A DNA stretch of 5,195 bases. Origin: Promethearchaeota archaeon. Lineage in GTDB: Archaea; Asgardarchaeota; Lokiarchaeia; Sigynarchaeales; SOKP01. The notes below the pieces were generated by a model. It was not told where the DNA came from. It did not search any database and saw only the letters and a program-made list of their open reading frames with translations. The number at the start of each line of letters is the position of its first letter. The stretch's first letter is position 1. Of the stretch, positions 1-5,195 are shown one piece after another. The stretch is from the NCBI GenBank assembly GCA_030620005.1, contig JAUXAJ010000321.1, forward strand, positions 1 to 5,195. The letters are read 5' to 3'. Made by a program: the position numbers and the translations under genes.

Positions 1-243
1 ATAAAATCTGGCGATCCGGACTTAATTGTTTTAGATATTCAGCTTCCTGAAATGAGTGGAATTGAAATTTGCACAAAACTTAGAGAAATTGATAAGTTTA
101 AGAACATTCCGATTATTGCGGTTACTTCTTTTGCCATGAAGGGAGATAAAAAGCGAATAATGCAAGCTGGATTTAACGAATACATTTCTAAACCCATAAA
201 AGTTGCTGAATTCAGAGAAATAGTCAATAAATACTTAAAGTAG
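1..243 (+). CDS. Response regulator receiver (REC) domain protein, 5'-truncated by the window edge
   Basis: This is the last 80 codons of a receiver domain, the phosphoacceptor module of two-component signalling, expected in the cytoplasm. The window cuts off the first two strands and the acidic pair near the N terminus. Visible landmarks, counted from the first in-window codon, are the phosphoacceptor Asp 12 in LIVLDIQLPEMSG, the switch Thr 42 in AVTSFAM, and the conserved Lys-Pro 64-65 in YISKP. All the conserved catalytic positions in the visible part are present, so phosphotransfer should be possible. The protein ends about 16 residues after the KP motif, right after the last helix, with no output domain. 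It is therefore either a stand-alone CheY/DivK-type regulator or the C-terminal receiver of a larger hybrid kinase; the missing 5' part decides. The start lies outside the window. The downstream T-run could end the transcript. Confidence 0.93.
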   Translation: MKSGDPDLIVLDIQLPEMSGIEICTKLREIDKFKNIPIIAVTSFAMKGDKKRIMQAGFNEYISKPIKVAEFREIVNKYLK

Positions 244-250
244 TTTTTTT
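244..250 (+). terminator. Possible T-run terminator of the receiver gene
   Basis: Seven T residues directly follow the TAG stop. Archaeal RNA polymerase commonly terminates at T-rich tracts without a hairpin, and the position suits the end of the receiver gene. In AT-rich DNA such runs are frequent, so this is weak evidence. Bases 251-353 show nothing else I can name. Confidence 0.3.
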
Positions 251-353
251 CAATTTTAAATAAAAAATAATCATGTATGTAGAAGAATCTTTTAAAAATT
301 GTTCTCTTTCTTAAAAAATAATAATGTTAATAATGTTAAATTTGAAAAAGAAT

Positions 354-734
354 ATGGCATAAAAATTCCAAAGGATTCAAGACGGTCATTATTCTAGAAT
401 TAACAGTTTAATTCGCCATCAAGGTGAGCAATCTGAGTATTATAATGAGTACCATTATTGGTCAAATTACTTGAAGAATATAAGAAAATTTAAAAATCAA
501 AAAAGTCTGTGATTTTATATTAATATTAAAAAAAGTAATTGAATCATCCCTTGAACTAGGTTGTAGGAATATAGAGAATTTCACAAGGGACGTCTCTATT
601 TCTGGTGATGTCTCTCGTATAAGAATCTTGAATTTAAGAAGGAATAAAATGACAAAAATAGACGGACTTAATGATTTTACGGGATTGCAGTGAAAAAGAA
701 TAAAACTAATAACCTTTATTCTTTGGAAGGTCTC
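354..734 (+). pseudogene. Decayed leucine-rich repeat protein gene
   Basis: This stretch has no intact gene but carries coding-like pieces in two frames. An ATG at 354 is followed one codon later by TAA (360-362). The same frame is then open from 363 to a TGA at 510-512 and reads as plausible protein (for example SRINSLIRHQGEQSEYYNEY). A second frame is open from 484 to a TGA at 691-693. It ends in a clear LRR unit, ILNLRRNKMTKIDGL followed by NDFTGLQ. The first frame resumes across the break at about 690 with KKNKTNNLYSLEGL, which has the spacing of the next unit (N, then L at +5, +8 and +11). The two conserved Asn codons lie 56 bases apart instead of the 66 expected for 22-residue units, consistent with a net loss of 10 bases. 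The units resemble those of the intact LRR gene at 4102-4803. The last 19 bases overlap the 3' end of the convergent coiled-coil gene. The LRR remnant is well supported. Joining it to the 354-512 piece as one former gene is inference, and sequencing error in an assembled genome could mimic the breaks. Confidence 0.55.
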
Positions 735-865
735 CATTCGCACCCGCACATTCCACATCTATACTTTTTTCCGTACATTTTTGGGTACATCATTATGACA
801 TTAGTTTTATCCAATAATTCTTTAATGAGAGGCATGTTTCGATTGCCACACTTTGGACATTCTCG
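716..865 (-). repeat. Diverged direct repeat: 3' end of paralogue 1 (matches 1813-1962)
   Basis: The 150 bases encoding the C-terminal 50 residues (zinc ribbon) of this gene align without gaps with bases 1813-1962 of the neighbour. Stretches such as GGTCTCCATTC and TAGTTTTATC are shared. This is the DNA trace of the gene duplication and the best-conserved part of the pair. It could also be a substrate for recombination that would fuse the two genes. Confidence 0.7.
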
Positions 866-1708
866 TCTTCCTGAAATGCCAACGGTTATTTCATGTTCTT
901 CTTTTTTTAATTCTGATAATGATACAAATTCTTTTTTCTTAATATGTTCAGGTAATTTAGGAGCAGATGTAATTTCGGCTTCGTGTCTTGACGGTTCAAG
1001 TGCTTGCATGAAATTTTCTTTTTCAACAATTAATTCAGAAGGTTTTTCAGGTCTTTCAACGAATAATGGATTCTGAAATTCTAATTGTTGGCTTTTAAGA
1101 GATGTACTGACAATATGCTCGCTAGAAATTCTTTTAACTCTTTCTAATTCTTGTTGTAAATATTTAATCATTGATTGAGACTCACTTGCTTCTCTTGTTA
1201 ATTCTTCTATTTTTTTGTTAGCAACCAATAACTCTTGCGAATTGGAAGGAATAGACTGTTCTTTAGCACGACTATTGAGCCTTAATTTTAGTGATTCTGT
1301 CTCTTTTTGATATTCCTCGTTTTGTTTCATTAATTCTTGAATCATCCTTTTTGTATTACTCTCGTTCGCCCTGTAAAGTTCGTTTTCATCCATGAGTTGA
1401 GAAATTAAAGTTCTTGCATCGTCTAACTCAGCAATCTGATCCTTTAAAATTTCAATATGTTCGTTTTTTTGAACTAAATCCTGCCTTTGAGAAACGATCA
1501 TATCTTTCAAGATTTGAACATCAATGGGAACATCCGTTTTGTTTTCAACACTGTTTTGCCATTCGTTTAGAAGAATTTCTTGGTCCTCTATAATTTTATT
1601 CAGTCTTTTAATTTTTTCAGATAAAGTTTCGACTTTCATTTCTAATTCTGCTCGAGTTTTATCATCTACTTCTGCATTTTCAATTAAATCCTTTAAATCC
1701 CTACTCAT
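716..1708 (-). CDS. Long coiled-coil protein with C-terminal TFIIS-like zinc ribbon (paralogue 1)
   Basis: I do not recognise a named family; function unknown. The 330-residue protein has no signal peptide or membrane segment and is probably cytoplasmic. Residues about 1-195 are rich in Glu, Lys, Gln and Leu with heptad-like spacing, predicting a long coiled coil broken around 53-64 and 145-157. A Pro-containing linker follows (about 210-280, with ERPEKPSEL). The last 50 residues form a zinc ribbon with ligands C284, C287, C318 and C321, a core YPKMYGKKYRCGMCG, and a further Cys at 323. The ribbon pattern (CPKCGN, then CxxCGxxWR) resembles that of TFIIS/TFS elongation factors, but the Asp-Glu pair needed for RNA cleavage is not seen, so a cleavage role is unlikely. 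The protein matches its neighbour at 1813-2526 along its length: 36/50 identity in the ribbon, plus shared QRxxLVQKN and RPxKPSE motifs. I chose ATG at 1708, preceded by a Shine-Dalgarno-like GAGGT about 9 bases upstream; an adjacent in-frame TTG at 1711 is possible but less likely. Confidence 0.85.
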   Translation of the reverse strand: MSRDLKDLIENAEVDDKTRAELEMKVETLSEKIKRLNKIIEDQEILLNEWQNSVENKTDVPIDVQILKDMIVSQRQDLVQKNEHIEILKDQIAELDDARTLISQLMDENELYRANESNTKRMIQELMKQNEEYQKETESLKLRLNSRAKEQSIPSNSQELLVANKKIEELTREASESQSMIKYLQQELERVKRISSEHIVSTSLKSQQLEFQNPLFVERPEKPSELIVEKENFMQALEPSRHEAEITSAPKLPEHIKKKEFVSLSELKKEEHEITVGISGRRECPKCGNRNMPLIKELLDKTNVIMMYPKMYGKKYRCGMCGCEWRPSKE

Positions 1709-1812
1709 CAAACACCAACCTCATATTTAAAAAAATTATAATTCTAAAACTATACAAACTAATGAAACCATGTTCTTTTTTTTAATTTTTTAGTAAGTTT
1801 CCATTCGCCTCT

Positions 1813-2526
1813 TCATTCCTTGGGAGGTCTCCATTCTGCTCCACAAATTCCACACCTATATTTTTTTCCATACATCTTTGGATATTGCATTATTATAATA
1901 GTTTTATCTAAAAACTCGTGAATTAGAGCTTTTTTATTATTTCCGCACTTTGGGCATTTACGCGGAATTCCAACAAGTATTTCGCCGAGCCCTCTCCTTT
2001 CCCAAGAATACTTTAAATCTCTCTTTTCTGAGAATTTATACGTTTCTTGTAGTTCTGCTTCAATAACTTCATCTTTCTTTGGTTGTTCTTGCCGTTCAAT
2101 TGGTTGTTCTTGTTCTTCCATCAATTTTTGTCTTTTGGCACTTATTTCCGAAGGTTTTAAAGGTCTTTTCTCTATTTCTATATCTTGAGGTTCTGCTTCA
2201 ATAACTTCATCTTTCTTTGGTTGCTCTTGCTGTTCAATAGGTTGTTCTTGTTCTTCCATCAATTTTTGTCTTTTGGCAATTATTTCTGAAGGTTTTAAAG
2301 GTCTTTTCTCTTCTTCTATTTCTTGTGAAGCTGATGCAATTGGAGCTGTCTTTTTGAGGTTTTGAACTTCAATTTTTATAGATTCGATCTCTTTTAGATA
2401 AGCCTCGTTTTGTTGTTTTAATTGTTCAATCTCTTTGTTTTTTTGGACCAATTGTTTTCTTTGAGCAATTATCTTTTTATTTAAGGCTTGAGACTCGTCA
2501 TTTGAAGTTGTTAACTCACTACTCAT
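1813..2526 (-). CDS. Coiled-coil protein with duplicated acidic linker and C-terminal zinc ribbon (paralogue 2)
   Basis: Shorter tandem paralogue of the gene at 716-1708; function unknown, probably cytoplasmic. In the 237-residue product, residues about 10-60 form a coiled coil (QRKQLVQKNKEIEQLKQQNE) that aligns with the middle of paralogue 1, so the N-terminal ~65 residues and much of the later helix of paralogue 1 are absent here. Residues 67-158 are two tandem copies of a 46-residue charged, Gln-rich unit (KRPLKPSEI..AKRQKLMEE then QEQP and KKDEVIEAE). The copies are 37/39 identical over residues 74-112 versus 120-158. The paralogue has one diverged version of the unit's start (ERPEKPSELIVEKENFMQ). 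The zinc ribbon carries C191, C194, C225 and C228 and ends EWRPPKE. The linker is likely disordered or extended helix between oligomerising coil and metal-binding head. ATG at 2526 is the natural start; no convincing Shine-Dalgarno precedes it, and a TATA-like element about 25 bases upstream fits a leaderless transcript. The gap to the downstream paralogue is about 100 bases, so co-transcription is possible but not shown. Confidence 0.85.
   Translation of the reverse strand: MSSELTTSNDESQALNKKIIAQRKQLVQKNKEIEQLKQQNEAYLKEIESIKIEVQNLKKTAPIASASQEIEEEKRPLKPSEIIAKRQKLMEEQEQPIEQQEQPKKDEVIEAEPQDIEIEKRPLKPSEISAKRQKLMEEQEQPIERQEQPKKDEVIEAELQETYKFSEKRDLKYSWERRGLGEILVGIPRKCPKCGNNKKALIHEFLDKTIIIMQYPKMYGKKYRCGICGAEWRPPKE
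2053..2328 (-). repeat. 138-bp tandem duplication inside the zinc-ribbon paralogue
   Basis: Bases 2053-2190 and 2191-2328 are two adjacent in-frame copies of a 138-bp unit (46 codons). Comparing the first 120 bases of each by eye gives five mismatches, two of which change an amino acid (Ile/Ser and Gln/Arg). The high identity indicates a recent duplication or ongoing homogenisation, and the in-frame length preserves the downstream zinc ribbon. The last ~18 bases of each unit are more diverged. Confidence 0.9.
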
Positions 2527-2546
2527 GGTAAGTTCTTCTTTTATTG

Positions 2547-2555
2547 TTTTAAAAA
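2547..2555 (-). promoter_or_regulatory. Possible TATA box of paralogue 2
   Basis: On the minus strand the bases read TTTTTAAAA, centred about 25 bases before the ATG at 2526. That is the distance expected if transcription starts at or next to the start codon. The divergent transporter promoter in the same intergenic region has nearly the same spacing, which supports the reading. The surrounding DNA is so AT-rich that a chance match is possible. Confidence 0.4.
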
Positions 2556-2635
2556 TAATTTAATTTTTTGTAAAATAATAGAGCTTTAAGTTAAAAAATT
2601 TTGGGATATAATAGATAAGGCAAAAAAATTGAAAA

Positions 2636-2643
2636 TTTATATA
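2636..2643 (+). promoter_or_regulatory. Archaeal TATA box of the MFS transporter gene
   Basis: TTTATATA matches the archaeal TATA consensus and is preceded by an A-rich stretch (TTGAAAA) that could serve as the TFB-recognition element. Its centre lies about 26 bases before the ATG at 2666, so transcription should start at about the initiation codon and give a leaderless mRNA. No Shine-Dalgarno sequence is present before the ATG (CAAATTATTATC), which agrees. Confidence 0.7.
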
Positions 2644-2665
2644 CAATTAGAAACAAATTATTATC

Positions 2666-4018
2666 ATGAATGAAAAATCGCGTGATTCATCCATATTGTA
2701 TCTAGTTTTTTTTGTCATCGTTGTTACGATTGTTTATTCAACTCAAAACATGCTATCTCCAAACTTAGAGAGAATTTCTTATTTTTTTGGATTTGAAGGC
2801 GATACTGCTCAACTAGGGTTTTTAACTTTTTCGTATACCATTCTTGCAGGCATTTCCATAGCAATTTTTGGCTATCTTGCTGATAAAATCACCCGCAAAT
2901 GGCTTTTGTTTTTTGGCACGTTGATTTTTTCAATCTTTGCAATTCTTACGATTTTTGTCCCATCGGGTTTAAGTGGATATTTTCTTTTCTTCTTTCTTAC
3001 AGCAATGAATGGCATTGGGTTTGGAATGATTGTCCCCTCGATATTTTCGTTAATCGGGGATATAGTTTCTCAAGACGATCGTTCAAAAGGATATTCGTTC
3101 TTTTCAATAGCGTCTCTCCTTGGAGGAGCTATAGGGTTAGTATTAGCGACGGCAGTAGGATCTATAGATTGGAGAATATCGTACTTTTTCGCTGGAATAA
3201 TGGGTTTGGTTGGTACGTCATTAGTTTTATTCTTTCACGAACCTTCTAGAATTGGCAAGGATTATTCGCATTTATTGGAAGAAGATGCGATTGATTACAC
3301 GTATAGAATCAAGATTTCCGATTTAAAAGTTATATTCAAGAAGAAATCAAATATATGGTTAGTCGTTAACTTCGTTGATACAATACCCACTGGGATTATT
3401 CTCTTCTTACTTTTTTATTACATGTCGGATTACCACAACATTCCTGAAGGATTAGCGCTGATTTTTTTAATTTTGATTCTAATTAGCACCTTATTTGGAA
3501 CAGTGATTTTTGGCTTTATTGGAGATAGTTTATTTAAAAAAGGGAAAAAGAGGGCAAGAGCGTTGTTAGCGGTCATAGGAAACATCGTCCCAATTCCTTT
3601 TGCTTATATAGCTTTAATTATTCCCTTTAAAGTTCCAGACAACGCGACAATCGGGGACCTTTTTCTAATTCCGGCAGCGGCAATCATGATTGTTTTCTTA
3701 ATGATTGGATTGTTCGTGAATGGAGCCGTTAACGGCAACTGGTATTCATGCGTTGTAGATTTAAATCTTCCAGAGCATCGTGGAACAATATTAGCAACGG
3801 CGAATTTTTTTGACATAATCGGAAGAGCCATTGGACCCTTGATAGGTGCCTTAATTGCAGACGCTTATGGATTGGTTTACGGAATGATGATTTCAATACT
3901 TTTTTGGGTCTTTATCCCTTTATTTTGGATACCCGTGCTGAGAAATTTAATCCCTGAAATGGAAGCTACGGAGAGGATATTCAAGGAACGATTAGGTTTA
4001 TTATCAAAAAATAATTGA
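2666..4018 (+). CDS. Major facilitator superfamily (MFS) transporter, 12 membrane helices
   Basis: A 450-residue integral membrane secondary transporter; the substrate cannot be told from sequence. Hydrophobic segments at about 9-27, 50-72, 79-98, 104-132, 143-165, 169-190, 229-254, 261-286, 297-320, 329-352, 370-397 and 400-424 give the standard 6+6 layout, with a charged central loop (191-228). The family signature motif A is clear between helices 2 and 3 (GYLADKITRKWLL, 69-81). Its weaker counterpart lies between helices 8 and 9 (GFIGDSLFKKGKKR, 283-296). Helix 5 has the Gly-rich SIASLLGGAIGLVL, and helix 11 starts with the similar EHRGTILATANFFDIIGRAIGP. Overall it resembles Spinster-like or sugar-phosphate/drug-proton MFS branches, but assignment is not possible by eye. 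Length is normal and the frame is intact. Charged residues within helices are few; D238 at the end of helix 7 is the most obvious candidate for a functional acid. The start is set by the TATA spacing. Its neighbours give no substrate hint: a divergent zinc-ribbon gene and a convergent LRR gene. Confidence 0.95.
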   Translation: MNEKSRDSSILYLVFFVIVVTIVYSTQNMLSPNLERISYFFGFEGDTAQLGFLTFSYTILAGISIAIFGYLADKITRKWLLFFGTLIFSIFAILTIFVPSGLSGYFLFFFLTAMNGIGFGMIVPSIFSLIGDIVSQDDRSKGYSFFSIASLLGGAIGLVLATAVGSIDWRISYFFAGIMGLVGTSLVLFFHEPSRIGKDYSHLLEEDAIDYTYRIKISDLKVIFKKKSNIWLVVNFVDTIPTGIILFLLFYYMSDYHNIPEGLALIFLILILISTLFGTVIFGFIGDSLFKKGKKRARALLAVIGNIVPIPFAYIALIIPFKVPDNATIGDLFLIPAAAIMIVFLMIGLFVNGAVNGNWYSCVVDLNLPEHRGTILATANFFDIIGRAIGPLIGALIADAYGLVYGMMISILFWVFIPLFWIPVLRNLIPEMEATERIFKERLGLLSKNN

Positions 4019-4066
4019 TTCAAAATGTAGTAGGCGTTTGAACACCCCGATATATCCCATGATGTC

Positions 4067-4091
4067 TTTTACAAAAACTTTAGTAAAAAAA
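4067..4091 (-). terminator. Possible terminator of the LRR gene
   Basis: On the minus strand a run of seven T (4091-4085) lies about 11 bases after the TAA stop of the LRR gene. A weak 6-bp inverted repeat (TTTTAC at 4067-4072 and GTAAAA at 4083-4088, 10-base loop) overlaps it. The T-run alone would be enough for archaeal termination; the stem is too AT-rich to count for much. The remaining bases between the convergent genes (4019-4066) show nothing recognisable. Confidence 0.35.
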
Positions 4092-4101
4092 GAATTTAAG
4101 A

Positions 4102-4803
4102 TTACTCGATAAATGGAACTAAATCTTCACCAGAATAAGCGCAGTTGTTGCATGGATTAGGAAATTGATTGTTACATAATGATAAAAAATCTAAAAAAAA
4201 CAAATTTTTGAGTCCCTTGATCTCAGATATCTTATTATCGCTCAGATCAATTTCTCTTAATTTTTTTAATTTTTTTAGCCCCCTGATCTCGGTTATTTTA
4301 TTGTGGCTCAAATCCAATTCACTAAGATTCCTCAGATTTTTTAACCCTTTTATTTTCCTAATTTGGTTCCCACCGAGATCGAGCCCCTCTAGACTGCTCA
4401 AGTTCTCGAGTCCTCGGATCTCCTCGATTTGATTCTGTCCTAAATCAAGAACTTGCAATTTTATCAAGCGTTCAAGCCCTTGAATTTCTTCAATTCGATT
4501 TCCATTTAACCTGAGTACCTCCAAATTTTCCAAATTCTCAAGTCCTTGAATCTCTTTAATTTGATTATTCCTTAAATACAATGTTTTTAAATTCGTGAGA
4601 TTTTCAAGGCCTTCAATGACCTGAATTTTGTTTGAGCCCAATCTTAAACGGTTTAATTGAGTTAAGTTTGATAAACCTTCGATGTCTGAGATGCTTTCGA
4701 TGTATCTAACGGAAAGATTTAAACTATAACCTTCACTGCCCCGTTCGATGGGATATTTTATTCCTTTGATCGTAATATGATTTTTAAGTTCAGACATTTT
4801 CAT
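4102..4803 (-). CDS. SDS22-type leucine-rich repeat protein
   Basis: A 233-residue protein built almost wholly of LRRs, a fold that makes a curved solenoid for protein-protein binding. After a short N-terminal segment (1-35) the conserved Asn recurs at 58, 80, 102, 124, 146, 168, 190 and 212. That is eight units with an exact 22-residue period and consensus LxLxxNxIxxIxGLxxLxxL. This period and the IxGL core are typical of the SDS22-like class, found in eukaryotic phosphatase-1 regulators and in many Asgard and bacterial proteins. The C-terminal cap (211-233) has a CxxC pair (C218, C221, in NPCNNCAYSGED) plus C210, which may bind metal or close the solenoid. There is no signal peptide or membrane helix, so it is probably cytoplasmic. 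ATG at 4803 gives MKMSEL; the second ATG at 4797 is an alternative, and no Shine-Dalgarno is seen. A TATA-like TATGTAAAT near 4829-4837 would place the transcript start close to the first ATG. Its partner is unknown. It is convergent with the transporter, and a decayed relative lies at 354-734. Confidence 0.92.
   Translation of the reverse strand: MKMSELKNHITIKGIKYPIERGSEGYSLNLSVRYIESISDIEGLSNLTQLNRLRLGSNKIQVIEGLENLTNLKTLYLRNNQIKEIQGLENLENLEVLRLNGNRIEEIQGLERLIKLQVLDLGQNQIEEIRGLENLSSLEGLDLGGNQIRKIKGLKNLRNLSELDLSHNKITEIRGLKKLKKLREIDLSDNKISEIKGLKNLFFLDFLSLCNNQFPNPCNNCAYSGEDLVPFIE
4140..4680 (-). repeat. Tandem 66-bp LRR units within the gene
   Basis: The eight 22-residue units are encoded by diverged 66-bp DNA repeats, visible as recurring blocks such as TTGAATTTCTTCAATTCGATT, TTGAATCTCTTTAATTTGATT and GGATCTCCTCGATTTGATT on the plus strand. 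No insertions or deletions disturb the period. Boundaries are approximate because the units are diverged. Confidence 0.8.
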
Positions 4804-4853
4804 TTTTAGTCTAATATAAGAGTAGTAATTTACATATCTATAGATTACCTGAC

Positions 4854-5060
4854 TTATAATTTTGTAGCAATATCATTAATTTTGTTTATTGTCTTTTTAA
4901 ACTTGTCTATTTTTAGGAATTGATCATTAACATTCATGAGTAAGTAGGCTCCAGAATTCTTCCAATCATCGTAAGATTTCTCAAAATTAACTTTTGAATC
5001 GTCAAATTCATCTTCTCTCGGATCTATTCCGTTAAAGACTGGATTGAATTCGTTATCCAA
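4854..5060 (-). CDS. Small protein of unknown function, start uncertain
   Basis: I do not recognise this protein. With the only standard start, TTG at 5060, it has 68 residues: charged, with an acidic N-terminal half (GIDPREDEFDDSKVNFEKSYDDW), then LLMNVNDQFLKIDKFKK and a short basic helix-like tail. There is no membrane segment, signal peptide or cysteine motif. A GGATG lies five bases before the TTG and could act as a Shine-Dalgarno. The frame has no stop until about 5175, and bases 5061-5105 read as plausible protein (IHCPKKFETISKDVGL), but no ATG, GTG or TTG lies there. Either the true start is unusual, the 5' end was lost, or the gene is a remnant. A TATA-like TTTTATAT (5123-5130) lies upstream on the same strand. 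The gene ends 50 bases before the start of the LRR gene on the same strand, so the two could be co-transcribed. It could also be non-coding. Confidence 0.45.
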   Translation of the reverse strand: MDNEFNPVFNGIDPREDEFDDSKVNFEKSYDDWKNSGAYLLMNVNDQFLKIDKFKKTINKINDIATKL

Positions 5061-5122
5061 TCCAACATCCTTCGAAATAGTTTCGAATTTTTTAGGACAG
5101 TGAATATCTGACGATTTCCTCG

Positions 5123-5130
5123 ATATAAAA
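5123..5130 (-). promoter_or_regulatory. Possible TATA box for the small unrecognised gene
   Basis: On the minus strand TTTTATAT is followed by GC-containing sequence (CGAGG), and a transcript starting about 26 bases on would begin near 5100. That gives a leader of about 40 bases to the TTG at 5060. A second TATA-like TTTAAATA overlaps the arm of the adjacent inverted repeat. Support is modest. Confidence 0.3.
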
Positions 5131-5161
5131 TATTTAAATTTTTTTTTTTTTTTAAATATTT
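5128..5161. repeat. 11-bp inverted repeat around a T-run
   Basis: AAATATTTAAA at 5128-5138 is perfectly inverted at 5151-5161 (TTTAAATATTT), separated by twelve T residues; the full T-run is 15 bases (5139-5153). Both arms contain TTTAAATA, a good archaeal TATA sequence, on one strand or the other. It could be a bidirectional promoter core, a T-rich terminator for a gene beyond the window, or low-complexity DNA. Confidence 0.5.
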
Positions 5162-5195
5162 GTGTTATTAATTTTTAATTTATATTATTATTGGT

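Noticed and set aside
321..342. Short direct repeat of TAATGTTA.
   Set aside because: Two copies of an AT-rich octamer in AT-rich DNA; no array or spacer structure.
462..758. A 98-codon open frame on the minus strand.
   Set aside because: It is antisense to the LRR relic, and its hydrophobic-looking translation is what AT-rich antisense DNA gives. It also overlaps the end of the true minus-strand gene in another frame.
690..1076. A 128-codon open frame on the plus strand opposite the zinc-ribbon gene.
   Set aside because: Apart from its first ~15 codons, which belong to the LRR relic, it is antisense to a clearly coding, paralogue-supported gene and its translation has no domain character.
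1790..1812. Bases just after the stop of paralogue 2 (minus strand) read GEWKL, similar to the EWRP end of the ribbon, suggesting a fragment of a third copy.
   Set aside because: Only about five residues match; too short to separate from chance.
2899..3249. A 116-codon plus-strand frame inside the transporter gene.
   Set aside because: It lies wholly within a strongly supported MFS gene in another frame and has the Phe/Ser-rich composition of a shadow frame.
4169..4432. A repetitive plus-strand frame opposite the LRR gene.
   Set aside because: Its periodicity is the antisense image of the 66-bp LRR units; no start context or independent support.
4140..4680. Regular repeats that could suggest a CRISPR array.
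   Set aside because: The period is 66 bp without unique spacers and it translates into LRR units.

Overview
The window looks like part of an archaeal genome, most likely an Asgard (Lokiarchaeia-like) lineage. The DNA is AT-rich and uses the standard code. The transporter gene has a clear archaeal TATA box (TTTATATA) centred about 26 bases before its ATG, as expected for a leaderless transcript. The gene content also fits: SDS22-type leucine-rich repeat (LRR) proteins, coiled-coil proteins ending in a TFIIS-like zinc ribbon, and a CheY-like receiver. The lineage is inferred from this combination, not shown by a marker gene.

Layout, left to right. Bases 1-243 (+) hold the C-terminal 80 residues of a response-regulator receiver domain. 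Bases 354-734 (+) look like the decayed remains of a second LRR gene, with stops, frame changes and two recognisable LRR units. Bases 716-1708 and 1813-2526 (both -) are tandem paralogues encoding a long coiled-coil region followed by the same 50-residue zinc ribbon. The second has a fresh 138-bp internal tandem duplication. An intergenic region of about 140 bp separates it from a divergent major facilitator superfamily (MFS) transporter at 2666-4018 (+). Convergent to this is an LRR protein gene (4102-4803, -) with eight 22-residue units, followed by a small unrecognised reading frame (4854-5060, -) whose frame stays open upstream of its only usable start.

I see no operon with a clear joint function. 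The coiled-coil/zinc-ribbon pair is the most interesting unit. The two genes are related along their whole length and differ by indels and repeat expansion in the linker, while the zinc ribbon stays 36/50 identical. The intact and decayed LRR genes and the paralogous pair together suggest a locus shaped by gene duplication and decay. I found no tRNA, rRNA, CRISPR array, transposase or phage gene.
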